This document shows, one piece after another, positions 32,547-40,113 of a DNA stretch of 46,226 nucleotides. Below the pieces are notes generated by a model. It did no database searches. It saw nothing but the letters and a program-made list of their open reading frames with translations, and had not been told where the DNA came from. The DNA is from Komagataeibacter xylinus (GTDB lineage: Bacteria; Pseudomonadota; Alphaproteobacteria; Acetobacterales; Acetobacteraceae), in the NCBI RefSeq assembly GCF_031081985.1, contig NZ_JARWSK010000012.1:1-46226 (forward strand). Reading direction: 5' to 3'. How positions within the stretch are numbered: position 1 is the stretch's first letter; each line of letters starts with the position of its first letter. The translations under genes and the position numbers were made by a program.

Positions 32547-32775
32547 TCGTCCTCCATGCGGCCAATAGGGCTTCGCGTTGTTCCACCGCGATCCCGAACG
32601 CCTCGCGTACGTCTGCTCGCTTCACGCCGGGGGCAATCTCCCGGACCGTTGCCTTGGTTTCCCCAAGGTTGATGATGATTTCACGGCCATCACAGAACAC
32701 ATGGACATGGGCCGGATCATGGTCATTTGCATAGATCATGAACCTGAATCGGCCCACTCGGTGAACTGTTGGCAT
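32527..32775 (-). CDS. DUF4160 protein, probable toxin-like partner
   Basis: 82 residues: MPTVHRVGRFRFMIYANDHD, PAHVHVFCDGREIIINLGET, then VKRADVREAFGIAVEQREAL. The HDPAHVHV motif is the DUF4160 signature. ATG 32775 has an AGGA site at good distance; GTG 32781 is also possible. It forms an operon with the DUF2442 gene. Confidence 0.82.
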   Translation of the reverse strand: MPTVHRVGRFRFMIYANDHDPAHVHVFCDGREIIINLGETKATVREIAPGVKRADVREAFGIAVEQREALLAAWRTIDAQRS

Positions 32776-32850
32776 GGTCACATCCTACCACAAAACCCAA
32801 CAGGATGGGTATTTTTATTATGACCAGGGTAGGGATCGGTACATAGAACG

Positions 32851-33252
32851 GGCACAGATATACGCTGTGTCGTCACCAACCTGCGTGGCGGGAATGCCGG
32901 ATGGCTTTACGACACCCTCTACTGCGCCCGGGGACAGGTGGGAAACCTGATCAGGCTGCACAAGGGGCAACTGGCCTCAGACCGGACAGGCTGTCGCTCG
33001 TCTCGCGCAAATCAGGTCCGCCTCGTGTTGCACACCGCCGCCTACTGGCTGATGCTGACGGTGCGCGAGGCCATCCCCAGACCCCAGCCGCTCGCTACGG
33101 CCGAATTCACCACGTTACGCATGCGCCTGATCAAGGTCGCCGGCCGGGTTATCGAGACCGCAACCCGGGTTCGCATCGCATTCGCCGCAGCATGCCCCGA
33201 AGCCGCACTCTGCGCCGGTATCGCCCGGGGTCTGCAACCCGCCGGACCGTGA
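32851..33252 (+). pseudogene. IS1380-family transposase, 3' fragment
   Basis: 134 codons in frame matching the transposase end: TDIRCVVTNLRGG, GNLIRLHKGQLASDRTGC, ANQVRLVLHTAAYWLMLTVR, and RLIKVAGRVIETATRVRIAF. The N-terminal two thirds, including most of the catalytic DDE region, are missing, so the fragment is dead. The inverted-repeat end follows at about 33381-33406. Confidence 0.8.
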
Positions 33253-33380
33253 CAGGCGGGGCTGTCGCCCCCGAACCCGCCCCAGCCCGCCAACTCAAGC
33301 GCCGACCAATCCTCACTCTGAAATCAGCCTCCAGGATCGCGTAGACCCCGCGCGTCCAGAATCAGGAAACCTCAAAAAGT

Positions 33381-33406
33381 CACAACCCGTGAATAAGACG
33401 GGCTAG
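33381..33406 (+). mobile_element. IS1380-type terminal repeat (one end only)
   Basis: ACCCGTGAATAAGACGGG lies about 135 bp after the transposase stop, the position and sequence type of an IS1380 terminal repeat (CCCGTCTTATTCACGGG on the other strand). The opposite end of the element is absent, so only the right part survives. Confidence 0.55.
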
Positions 33407-33705
33407 TCACTGCATACCCTCTCTTGGCACTGTCTCGGCCCCGTTCTGGTACCTGACTGACACCGCATTCGGGGCTGCATTGGACCCGGCCTACTAGGGG
33501 CTCTTCATACACCATTGCACCGTTGGTGCGGGCAGCATGGAAAAGGAGCCATTAATAATGGCCCTTGGGGAAGGCCCCGCCCGCTTGGATCCCACTGATG
33601 AAGACAATTCGGCTGGAGATGTTTTTTTATGCCTGGTCGCATGACGGTCATCCAGCCTTTCGCGATCCGGCTGCTTCTGGCTGGCATGATCGTGAGAAAG
33701 ATTCC

Positions 33706-34137
33706 ATGCTTCAACCCGCTCCTGCTTTCCTGCATGCGGCCGACTTCAGGAACCTGCCCCTGCGCTTCTTCGCGCCACCGTCCGGGCGGCCTGATCTACC
33801 CTGGGTCGCGATCAGCGATCTTCCGGCCCTGTCACGCCTGACCAGACATCAGCAACAGGTCACACTGACCATGTTCCGCAACGGCGACTTCCAGGCGCTC
33901 TTTCGGACCGTGACACATGACGACGATATTCTGAAGGTCTGCCCGGTTCTTTATGCCCGGGAGATCTGTTATGCTTTCCAGGATGAGGGACTGATCGATG
34001 CAGACCTCAATGATTTTTTCATTCGAACGAACAAGACGGCTTTCAGGAAACAGCAGGAGAGCATGCCGGACCGTGACCCGGCATGGTTTTTCCAGGCCAT
34101 GGGTGCCCATGCCGATTTTTCATGGCCTCAGACATAG
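33706..34137 (+). CDS. Hypothetical protein upstream of the PLD-ATPase gene
   Basis: 143 residues: LQPAPAFLHAADFRNLPLRF, LPWVAISDLPALSRL, ILKVCPVLYAREICYAFQDE, DADLNDFFIRTNKTAFRKQQ. It appears to be a small soluble protein; the style of the first part recalls phage antirepressor-like N-terminal domains, but this is not certain. ATG 33706 has a GAGAAAG site; the frame opens at TTG 33565 and also has ATG 33601. A strong hairpin directly after the stop would end its transcript. Confidence 0.5.
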   Translation: MLQPAPAFLHAADFRNLPLRFFAPPSGRPDLPWVAISDLPALSRLTRHQQQVTLTMFRNGDFQALFRTVTHDDDILKVCPVLYAREICYAFQDEGLIDADLNDFFIRTNKTAFRKQQESMPDRDPAWFFQAMGAHADFSWPQT

Positions 34138-34150
34138 CGTCACCTGATCG

Positions 34151-34187
34151 GCATGAAAGGAAGCCTGTGCATGGCTTCCTTTCATGC
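34151..34187 (+). terminator. Hairpin terminator after the 33706-34137 gene
   Basis: Perfect 15-bp stem, GCATGAAAGGAAGCC with its complement, around a 7-nt loop, 13 bp after the stop codon. The following T content is moderate (TTCCGTTCTTTCC), not a pure T-run. It may insulate the PLD-ATPase gene. Confidence 0.65.
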
Positions 34188-34210
34188 GAATTCCGTTCTT
34201 TCCCGTTCTA

Positions 34211-34246
34211 TCGAAATTTACTCTGTATGGGCATATGCTTTACGTA
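34211..34246 (-). pseudogene. Relic of the 3' end of an XRE-type gene
   Basis: 36 bp matching 41416-41451 at 31 positions. On the minus strand it reads RKAYAHTE-stop, compared with VREAYAHTE-stop at the end of the XRE gene at 41423-41950. The rest of the gene is absent. Confidence 0.5.
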
Positions 34247-34389
34247 TCCACCGCCCTCAACCGCCGTGTGGCAACAGGCATCACCTGACGCCGAAAAAAA
34301 TGACATTTCTCCCTATCGTGATCCCACGCTGGTCCCCAGTCGCGCAATCGTAGGTGGTCTCATCCCCTTCATGCCTGCCGGAGCCCCGC

Positions 34390-36450
34390 ATGACGGACCT
34401 GCTTTCCAACCTGCCCTCACGACAGCCTGCCCCCCTGACTGTTTTTCAGGCCCGACTGGACGCGCATGCCCAGCAGAACTGGCAGGACGTGTTCGCAGGT
34501 TTTTCCACGCTTCGGGCCATTACCTTTTCCAGCTCGCTGGAATTCCTGCTCGACCTTGCCGAACAGTTCGAAGACATGGAAATCATCTTCGGCGCCGAGC
34601 ATATCCTGACCAAGACCCACCTGGCCCTTGTCCAGGCCAGCCAGGTTTTTGAAGCCTACGGTTTCCGGGACTGTCTGGCTGACCAGAAATCCCTTGTGGA
34701 AGGGCTGCGCCAGCTCCTCGGTCCACGCAGCAGCCTCTTCCTGCCGCGCCTGCATGATGGCACGCTGCGCTTCCGGCTGATGACCGGCCGCCCCAGTCAT
34801 GAAAAGCTCTACCTTCTGTCCGGCCCCGATGGCCACCGGGTGGTTACGGGGTCCGCCAATCTCAGCCTGTCCGCCTTCCATGCCCGCCAGCACGAAGTGA
34901 TCATCACCTTTGATGACCCAACCGCATGGCACGTGTTCGAAGACTATTACCAACGCGATTACAAACAGAGCGTGCCGGTTGAAGACGAAATCCTGATTGG
35001 CGTTTCTCCCACTGCGAAAACAGGGCAGGCGGATATCCCGACGGACCCGATCCCCTACGAGGACGTGCCCATCGTCCGGGCCATCCGGGCCGGGCTTGCG
35101 CATGTCGAACAGGGCGGCATCCCCATGCCGGACGGCTTTTCCGCCACGGCCCTGCGCATGGCACAGCGCCTGCGGCAGGAACTGGAAACCGTGCCCCTGC
35201 CCATGAACCGCAAGGGCATGGCCCTTGTCACGCCCCGGACGGTCTCGACCTTCCTGCAGGCCCGCAACAACCTGCCCGCACCGGATCGTCCGGCAGATGA
35301 CATCCCACACGCGACCCTGTCGGTCCGGACGGGCGAAGTCCATCTGAATGACCGGTTATGGCTGTCGGAAAAGGAGACCATACCAGCCGCGCAGGTCGCG
35401 CGGGATGCGCGCATGCTGGTCACCTATATCAGCAGTTTCGCGGCGTTTTATGGCAACAGCCAGAGTGCCATGGCATCCTACTGGGCTTTTCTGGTCTGGC
35501 TCTATATGGCGCCTTTTGCCGCTTTCCTGCGGCAGGGCGCCGTCATCAACCATATCGACCCGTGGCTCTATCCACCCTATGCCGTGTTGTATGGCCGCTC
35601 CAGCGGGGGCAAGACCTTGTTCACGCGGATCATCGCCCAGTCCATGTTCGGGATCGTCAAGAGCATCCGCTCATCGGACTTTACCGCACAACGTGCGCTG
35701 GCCCTGCGCTTCGGGCTGGGAGCCATTCCATTGCTGATCGACGATGTCACTCCTGACCGGATGGGCAAATACGTGCCGGACATGGTCCGTACCGATCATG
35801 ACATGGCCGAACGCTATGCCCCGATTGTCCTGACCACCAACAAGGATGTCACCAGCATTTCCGCCGATCTCACCAAGCGGATGGTGACCTGCCATATCGA
35901 TGCCTCTCTGCCCGACAGTCGTGCGCTCCAGACGGAAAGCCCCCGCCGCCTGCAAAAGGAGATCGGCACCGCCCTTTACCGCCAGTATCTGACCCTCATG
36001 CTCCCCCAGATCCGCGCCATGCGGATCGAGATGGATCAGGGTGCGGGCAAGACCATTCCGGATGCCTTCGCCATCTCCTCACGCATCCTGCTTTCCCTGC
36101 TGGAGCAGCACGTCTCTCCCCGCCCCGACTGGGCCTGTCCGCTCTCGTACCGGACCTATCAGGCAATGCGGGCCATCCAGTTCCAGCGCATCCTTGTCGA
36201 GATGATCGGAAGCCACCCTGAAAACATCATCCTGTCACGGGACAAACGTTTCATGCGGGTGCGCTTTGGCGGTGACATTCGCCAGGCCGTGGCCTTCGAG
36301 AAATCCGTGCCGGAATTCGTCTTCAAGGGCCGTATCGCGGATACGGTCAAACTGGACCTGCTGGCCATGGAAGAAGAACTGGGCTTCTCACCAGTCCGCA
36401 ATACCTCCCTGCTGGGGCGTGTCGTAAAAGCCTGGAAGAAACCCGGATAA
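34390..36450 (+). CDS. PLD-like nuclease domain fused to a P-loop ATPase
   Basis: 686 residues from ATG 34390 (GGAG site). Residues about 30-200 form a single PLD phosphodiesterase unit: HEK at 137-139 and GSANLS at 154-159 (HxK...GSxN). A linker follows to about 320. Residues about 395-515 carry a P-loop NTPase: Walker A YGRSSGGKT (401-409), Walker B LLIDD (448-452), sensor-1-like TTN (482-484) and a candidate Arg finger in LTKRM (497), reminiscent of SF3/DUF5906-type ATPases. A helical C-terminal part follows. A one-motif PLD unit implies dimerisation. Nuclease plus ATPase in one protein beside TA modules suggests a plasmid defence or DNA-processing role; the function is unknown. Confidence 0.75.
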   Translation: MTDLLSNLPSRQPAPLTVFQARLDAHAQQNWQDVFAGFSTLRAITFSSSLEFLLDLAEQFEDMEIIFGAEHILTKTHLALVQASQVFEAYGFRDCLADQKSLVEGLRQLLGPRSSLFLPRLHDGTLRFRLMTGRPSHEKLYLLSGPDGHRVVTGSANLSLSAFHARQHEVIITFDDPTAWHVFEDYYQRDYKQSVPVEDEILIGVSPTAKTGQADIPTDPIPYEDVPIVRAIRAGLAHVEQGGIPMPDGFSATALRMAQRLRQELETVPLPMNRKGMALVTPRTVSTFLQARNNLPAPDRPADDIPHATLSVRTGEVHLNDRLWLSEKETIPAAQVARDARMLVTYISSFAAFYGNSQSAMASYWAFLVWLYMAPFAAFLRQGAVINHIDPWLYPPYAVLYGRSSGGKTLFTRIIAQSMFGIVKSIRSSDFTAQRALALRFGLGAIPLLIDDVTPDRMGKYVPDMVRTDHDMAERYAPIVLTTNKDVTSISADLTKRMVTCHIDASLPDSRALQTESPRRLQKEIGTALYRQYLTLMLPQIRAMRIEMDQGAGKTIPDAFAISSRILLSLLEQHVSPRPDWACPLSYRTYQAMRAIQFQRILVEMIGSHPENIILSRDKRFMRVRFGGDIRQAVAFEKSVPEFVFKGRIADTVKLDLLAMEEELGFSPVRNTSLLGRVVKAWKKPG

Positions 36451-36493
36451 GCCAACAAGGATGCCTGCATGCACGATCATCCGGTTTCAACGC

Positions 36494-36880
36494 TCAGACG
36501 GCCCTGATGGGACCTGGATAAGCCTGCACGAATGGATCATGGGTCAGGAGGAGCAGGCCCTCCACCGTGGCCTGGGCGACCAGGATACGGTCGAAGGGAT
36601 CGCGATGGACATCGGGAAGTTGTCCGACCGCCACGGCATGCTGGCTGGTAACAGGCAGTTCCTCGTAATCGTTCTCGATGAGGCCGCGCCGCAACAGGTG
36701 CGGATCCACCTGGAAGTCTGCCCGGCCGAGCCCGGCCTTGATGGTGACTTCCCACAGACTGGCGGCACTGAACACCAGCATGTTCTCCGGATTTTCCATG
36801 AGAGCCCTGGCGTCAGCGGAGAGTTTCTCAGGTTCTCCAGCCGCCCAGAGGAGCAGATGGGTATCGAGCAGAAGCCTCAT
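36494..36880 (-). CDS. VapC-type PIN-domain toxin, copy 2
   Basis: 128 residues, about 90% identical by eye to copy 1 at 19927-20313, with the same length and catalytic motifs (LLLDTHLLLWA, SLWEVTIKAGLG, DPFDRILVAQA, LLTHD). Differences are scattered (AGEPEKL for AGNPGKL, MLVFSAA for ILMFSAA). It overlaps its antitoxin by 4 nt. It looks active. Confidence 0.92.
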   Translation of the reverse strand: MRLLLDTHLLLWAAGEPEKLSADARALMENPENMLVFSAASLWEVTIKAGLGRADFQVDPHLLRRGLIENDYEELPVTSQHAVAVGQLPDVHRDPFDRILVAQATVEGLLLLTHDPFVQAYPGPIRAV

Positions 36881-37122
36881 GCCTGCCCATCGAACAGCGA
36901 ACCGATCTCGTCCTGTCCCATGTGATCGAAATCGTCCGGCACCTGCATCCTGCCTGCAAGGAAGCCCAGGCGTTGCTTGTGCTGTTGTTCCGGAGCAGAG
37001 ATAGGGCTCACCCGTACAACCGGTTTACCGGCCCTGGCGATGATAAAGCTCTCGCCTTTCATTGCAGCGTCGATCAGCCGGGACAGGTGCGTCTTGGCTT
37101 CATGGATATTAACGGTTCGCAT
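36877..37122 (-). CDS. Phd/YefM family antitoxin, copy 2
   Basis: 81 residues, MRTVNIHEAKTHLSRLIDAA start, near-identical to copy 1 through KGESFIIARAGKPVVRVSP and with the same acidic tail (DDFDHMGQDEIGSLFDGQA). ATG 37122 corresponds to the start chosen for copy 1. The promoter DNA is not conserved between the copies, so regulation may differ. Confidence 0.9.
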   Translation of the reverse strand: MRTVNIHEAKTHLSRLIDAAMKGESFIIARAGKPVVRVSPISAPEQQHKQRLGFLAGRMQVPDDFDHMGQDEIGSLFDGQA

Positions 37123-37132
37123 GGGGCACCCC

Positions 37133-37147
37133 TTTGGCTTAGCCAAA
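37133..37147. promoter_or_regulatory. Palindrome upstream of phd copy 2
   Basis: TTTGGC-TTA-GCCAAA, a perfect dyad 10 bp upstream of the phd start and different from the dyad at copy 1. Candidate Phd operator. Confidence 0.5.
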
Positions 37148-37224
37148 TCAACTTAGTCAGGTTAAGCTGAATGAGCAAGAAAACAGCTTTTGTCGATCTC
37201 ATCAACGACAATCGTATCATCATG

Positions 37225-37250
37225 CCCGCCTGCTTGCGGATGGCGGCGAC
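37225..37250 (-). pseudogene. Short relic of a hicA 3' end
   Basis: 26 bp matching the hicA 3' end at 42980-43005 with two differences. On the minus strand it reads VAAIRKQAG, the end of HicA. Nothing else of the gene is visible, so it is a scar of a lost HicAB module or a shared recombination point. Confidence 0.5.
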
Positions 37251-37293
37251 AGTGGTTGCTATCGAAGCAATATCTGGCAATGGAGACATGATC

Positions 37294-37446
37294 ATGACTG
37301 ATCTTTTCAATGAACTGGCTGCCAAAAGGGTTGCAATTCGCCAGGCCCGGGCCAGCACGAAACCCGCTGTCCCGGCCGATCAGGTGCTTGTGATCCTGAA
37401 AGCCGATCTGGCAAAGGTTCAGGCAGCAATTGACGCCACAACATAA
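37294..37446 (+). CDS. Small hypothetical protein (50 aa)
   Basis: MTDLFNELAAKRVAIRQARA, then VPADQVLVILKADLAKVQAA: two short helices, otherwise featureless. ATG 37294 has a GGAGA site at 7 nt. A longer frame from 37171 runs through the hicA relic and is less credible. Function unknown. Confidence 0.4.
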   Translation: MTDLFNELAAKRVAIRQARASTKPAVPADQVLVILKADLAKVQAAIDATT

Positions 37447-37475
37447 CCTGCAAATGCCCCTGGGAAAGGATGGGC

Positions 37476-37799
37476 CTACGCCAGTCCGAGGAAAAGGGCG
37501 AGCGCCCGACTGACAGACAGCATGAGGGTATCGCTGGCGATCCCGAAAGCCGGGCCAACCTTCTCGCGGTTGATGGTGGTCGGCTTGTCGATCATGACCT
37601 GTGATGGCTTACGTAGCCCATTGTGCTCATCGGGTCGGATTGTCAGGCGAAACAGGGCAGCGTCCACAAGGGCGCTGGAGAGGGGCAGGAGGGTCACGAC
37701 AGCTGTCATGTCGAACCGATCAGCCTGCACCACCAATGCAGGCTGGGGTTTGCCGAGATCGTCCTGCAGGGCAACGGTTACAAAGTCGCCTCGCTTCAT
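37476..37799 (-). CDS. MazF/PemK family endoribonuclease toxin
   Basis: 107 residues: MKRGDFVTVALQDDLGKPQPALVV, VTLLPLSSALVDAALFRLTI, KPSQVMIDKPTTINREKVG, the CcdB/PemK fold with the conserved KxGDiv start, the RP-like proline region and the Q..D...t i.r motif. It overlaps its antitoxin by 4 nt. It probably cleaves mRNA at short sites. Confidence 0.9.
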   Translation of the reverse strand: MKRGDFVTVALQDDLGKPQPALVVQADRFDMTAVVTLLPLSSALVDAALFRLTIRPDEHNGLRKPSQVMIDKPTTINREKVGPAFGIASDTLMLSVSRALALFLGLA

Positions 37800-38014
37800 G
37801 CCTCCCAGCCATCCAGATCGGCGGCAGCGGCATCGAGGAAAGAGGCAATATCTGGCTCATGCGTGTCAGCCAGGGCTACCAGCATGGCCTGCCGGCGGCA
37901 TTCCTCGTCAAACCCCTTTGCCCGTGTATCGGGAACCCAGATTTGGACAGGGCGCAGTCCAGCCTTGCGGAGCGTGTCTCGACGCTTCTTTACGCGAATG
38001 GCAACAGGGGTCAT
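37796..38014 (-). CDS. MazE-type antitoxin (DUF3018 family)
   Basis: 72 residues: VAIRVKKRRDTLRKAGLRPV, QIWVPDTRAKGFDEECRRQA, then an acidic end (DAAAADLDGWEA). This is the DUF3018/antitoxin-MazE family that precedes PemK-like toxins. A perfect 12-bp palindrome upstream is the likely operator. Confidence 0.88.
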   Translation of the reverse strand: MTPVAIRVKKRRDTLRKAGLRPVQIWVPDTRAKGFDEECRRQAMLVALADTHEPDIASFLDAAAADLDGWEA

Positions 38015-38028
38015 GGTGCATCCTCTCC

Positions 38029-38040
38029 GTTACATGTAAC
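38029..38040. promoter_or_regulatory. MazEF-type operator candidate
   Basis: GTTACATGTAAC, a perfect palindrome 14 bp upstream of the antitoxin start. A likely binding site of the antitoxin. Confidence 0.5.
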
Positions 38041-38140
38041 ACAATGAGCGCTCAGGTTTAATGTTTCTGGTTGAGCAGGAACTCATTGTTTGAGGGCACC
38101 GCACGATCTGCACGCCAAGCCGCCAATGCGCACGTCCCGC

Positions 38141-38548
38141 TCAGTCATACTCAACCGGGAGACCATGCATTTCATCGTCCAGGAGCATGCTGGCGTCGAT
38201 GCGCGAAAGTGTACGCTCTGGCGCACGCCAACCGGGGATGGCAACGACCTCGGCGGAGCACCCCGTCAGCAGCAGCAGCACGCCATCAAGGTCGAAGCAC
38301 GCACCGCCATCCGCTCTGGTCATCACGGGACAGTGCAGCAGCAACCCCTGCAACATGTACTCATAGGTATCGATCTCCAGCCACAGGTCTGGCTGCGTCG
38401 CGCCGGGATTTGCGCGCACACGACCCATGCGTTCCCAGATTTCACGCGTGCCCGCCTCTTCCTTGAAATCCATCACAACACGGTACTGCCTGCGCGTCAG
38501 GACGATTGAACCCAGCGCATCAGCGCAAATCGGGGTATGTATGTTCAT
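38141..38548 (-). CDS. Hypothetical protein, third gene of the PDDEXK operon
   Basis: 135 residues: IVLTRRQYRVVMDFKEEAGT, PDLWLEIDTYEYMLQGLLLH, DLDGVLLLLTGCSAEVVAIP. A mixed alpha/beta protein without recognised domain. It lies 51 bp after the 194-residue gene, same strand, with AAGGAGG very close to ATG 38548, so the true start may be slightly different. Membership of the nuclease operon is its only functional clue. Confidence 0.6.
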   Translation of the reverse strand: MNIHTPICADALGSIVLTRRQYRVVMDFKEEAGTREIWERMGRVRANPGATQPDLWLEIDTYEYMLQGLLLHCPVMTRADGGACFDLDGVLLLLTGCSAEVVAIPGWRAPERTLSRIDASMLLDDEMHGLPVEYD

Positions 38549-38599
38549 GCCTCCTTGGCCATTCTCCGATGGGGGATCGTTGCTGGGTCGCACCGCGTG

Positions 38600-39184
38600 T
38601 CAGTCAAGTTCCTGCCGCAACCGTGCGACTACCTTTGCCAGTGCGGGCTGGCTTGCCACAAGCCGGTCGAGCGTTTCGTGGAACTGTCGCAGGCCATCAA
38701 CCAGGTCATTGTCCGCCACTCCTCGGACCAGGACGTCCCTGTCCACGTGAAACGGCAGAATCAGCTGCTTTTCATGCAGTACGAAGCCAGTATCCTGCAA
38801 CAGTTCCACCAGTTCAGGCAGGATACGGTTCCACTTGTTAGCCTTGAAGTTGTGACAGAGTTCCAGCCCCGCGCGCCCATAACCATTCTGGCACAGTCGT
38901 GATATCACTGTGATCTCGCTGTCATCAACTGAGTCGAAATCAGTCCACTGAAGGTAGAAAACGACATCTTCATCCGCGCAACTAGGATCATTCCATTCGG
39001 GGACTGCCAGCCAGAATTCATCCCCCCGTGTATCGCCGCGCCAGTCATGTTCCTTGATCCAGTCCGCCGTCATGGCATCGAGCGTAGTGTCCACGGCCGC
39101 ATCGAGGGCTTCGACATGGCGTAGCGTCAGTTCGATATCAGGAAGGTTTTCAATCAGGGCAGCATTGAGTTCGGGCATGTTCAT
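38600..39184 (-). CDS. Hypothetical protein, second gene of the PDDEXK operon
   Basis: 194 residues, acidic: PDIELTLRHVEALDAAVDTT, DEFWLAVPEWNDPSC, FYLQWTDFDSVDD, LELCHNFKANKWNRILPELV, KQLILPFHVDRDVLVRGVAD. No family was recognised. The acidic character and position directly behind a nuclease gene fit an inhibitor or cofactor of the nuclease (inference). It starts 18 bp after the nuclease stop, with an AAGGA site. Confidence 0.65.
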   Translation of the reverse strand: MNMPELNAALIENLPDIELTLRHVEALDAAVDTTLDAMTADWIKEHDWRGDTRGDEFWLAVPEWNDPSCADEDVVFYLQWTDFDSVDDSEITVISRLCQNGYGRAGLELCHNFKANKWNRILPELVELLQDTGFVLHEKQLILPFHVDRDVLVRGVADNDLVDGLRQFHETLDRLVASQPALAKVVARLRQELD

Positions 39185-39202
39185 GTCATGATCCTTGTAT
39201 AT

Positions 39203-39898
39203 TCAGAAACCGTCTATGTGGTCTGCAAACTGCCGTGCCAGCACGCCGTTGAAGCCCGTGGCAGGCAGGCGGCGCAGGATGGCGGCGATATCATGCCAGT
39301 CGATGCAGGCAACCCCTGCGGGAGGCCGCTCGGGCAGACGGGGGGCAAGGTACAGAACGGCCGCCCATGCATGTCCCATCGCACGACGTCTGGCCTGCGC
39401 GCTTTCGACATAGCGGGTCAGTTGGTCGGGACCTTCCGGGGCATGGATCTTGACCTCGACCAGCAGCGTGAAATCCTGCCCGTCAATGGCGATATCCACC
39501 CGGTTGCGCAAGCTTGCCATCGGCCAGTGTTCCGTAAGGACCCCCGCTGCGTGCAGCATCCCGTCCTCTGCTACGTCCGCAGGCAGGTCCATGCGGCGGC
39601 GCAGCAGTTCGATTACCCCCCGCAGGACCGCAGCGCCATAGCCATGGGTACCACGCGGGTCTAGCAACCATGCCAGAACGCCGGCGTTGCGCTGCTCGTC
39701 GTGTTTCAGGCTCGCCACGTCCCAGACATTGATTGCGTGACCCTGTGCGCGGGCATTGCGCACATATGGCATGACCTGGTGCAGCCATGCCTGAACCTGT
39801 CGCGGGGTCTGATCTGGTAGGGGCCGCGTCTGCATATGGCGCAGTAGTCCCATGATGCGCGGAAGCCATGCGAGTACGGGCTCATGCTCATATGCCAT
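39203..39898 (-). CDS. PD-(D/E)XK nuclease superfamily protein (PDDEXK_4)
   Basis: About 231 residues. The N-terminal part (LKHDEQRNAGVLAWLLDPRG followed by THGYGAAVL) is the PDDEXK_4 signature. The catalytic core is seen in NRVDIAIDGQDF (Asp) and LLVEVKIHAP (ExK), with the following DQLTRYVESA motif (Gln-x6-Tyr type). All catalytic residues are present. ATG 39898 has an AAGG site; the open frame extends to 40201 but that part overlaps the divergent exonuclease promoter. First gene of a three-gene operon. Probable DNase. Confidence 0.8.
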   Translation of the reverse strand: MAYEHEPVLAWLPRIMGLLRHMQTRPLPDQTPRQVQAWLHQVMPYVRNARAQGHAINVWDVASLKHDEQRNAGVLAWLLDPRGTHGYGAAVLRGVIELLRRRMDLPADVAEDGMLHAAGVLTEHWPMASLRNRVDIAIDGQDFTLLVEVKIHAPEGPDQLTRYVESAQARRRAMGHAWAAVLYLAPRLPERPPAGVACIDWHDIAAILRRLPATGFNGVLARQFADHIDGF

Positions 39899-40113
39899 CA
39901 TTGCCTTGGCGCTACCTTTCCTGTCGTATCGGCGGCATTCTGATGGAAAAGGGGAACTGGAACATCCATGTCCCAAGGCATGACTGATATGCAGCGATGG
40001 GCGAAAAACGGAATGAAAGTTTTCCCTTACCCGCCTTGCAGGAAGGATTTTTTGCACTTTCCCGACGTCCGGGGTTTGACAGGGGCACGCCTGCGCTAGA
40101 CGTTGCCGGTCCC

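Noticed and set aside
34417-35343. Minus-strand frame of 308 codons opposite the PLD-ATPase gene
   Set aside because: The sense strand has coherent PLD and P-loop motifs; the antisense frame has none.
37074-37358. Minus-strand frame of 94 codons containing VAAIRKQAG
   Set aside because: Only the nine-residue HicA-like end is meaningful; the rest is unrelated, so it is a relic and not a gene.
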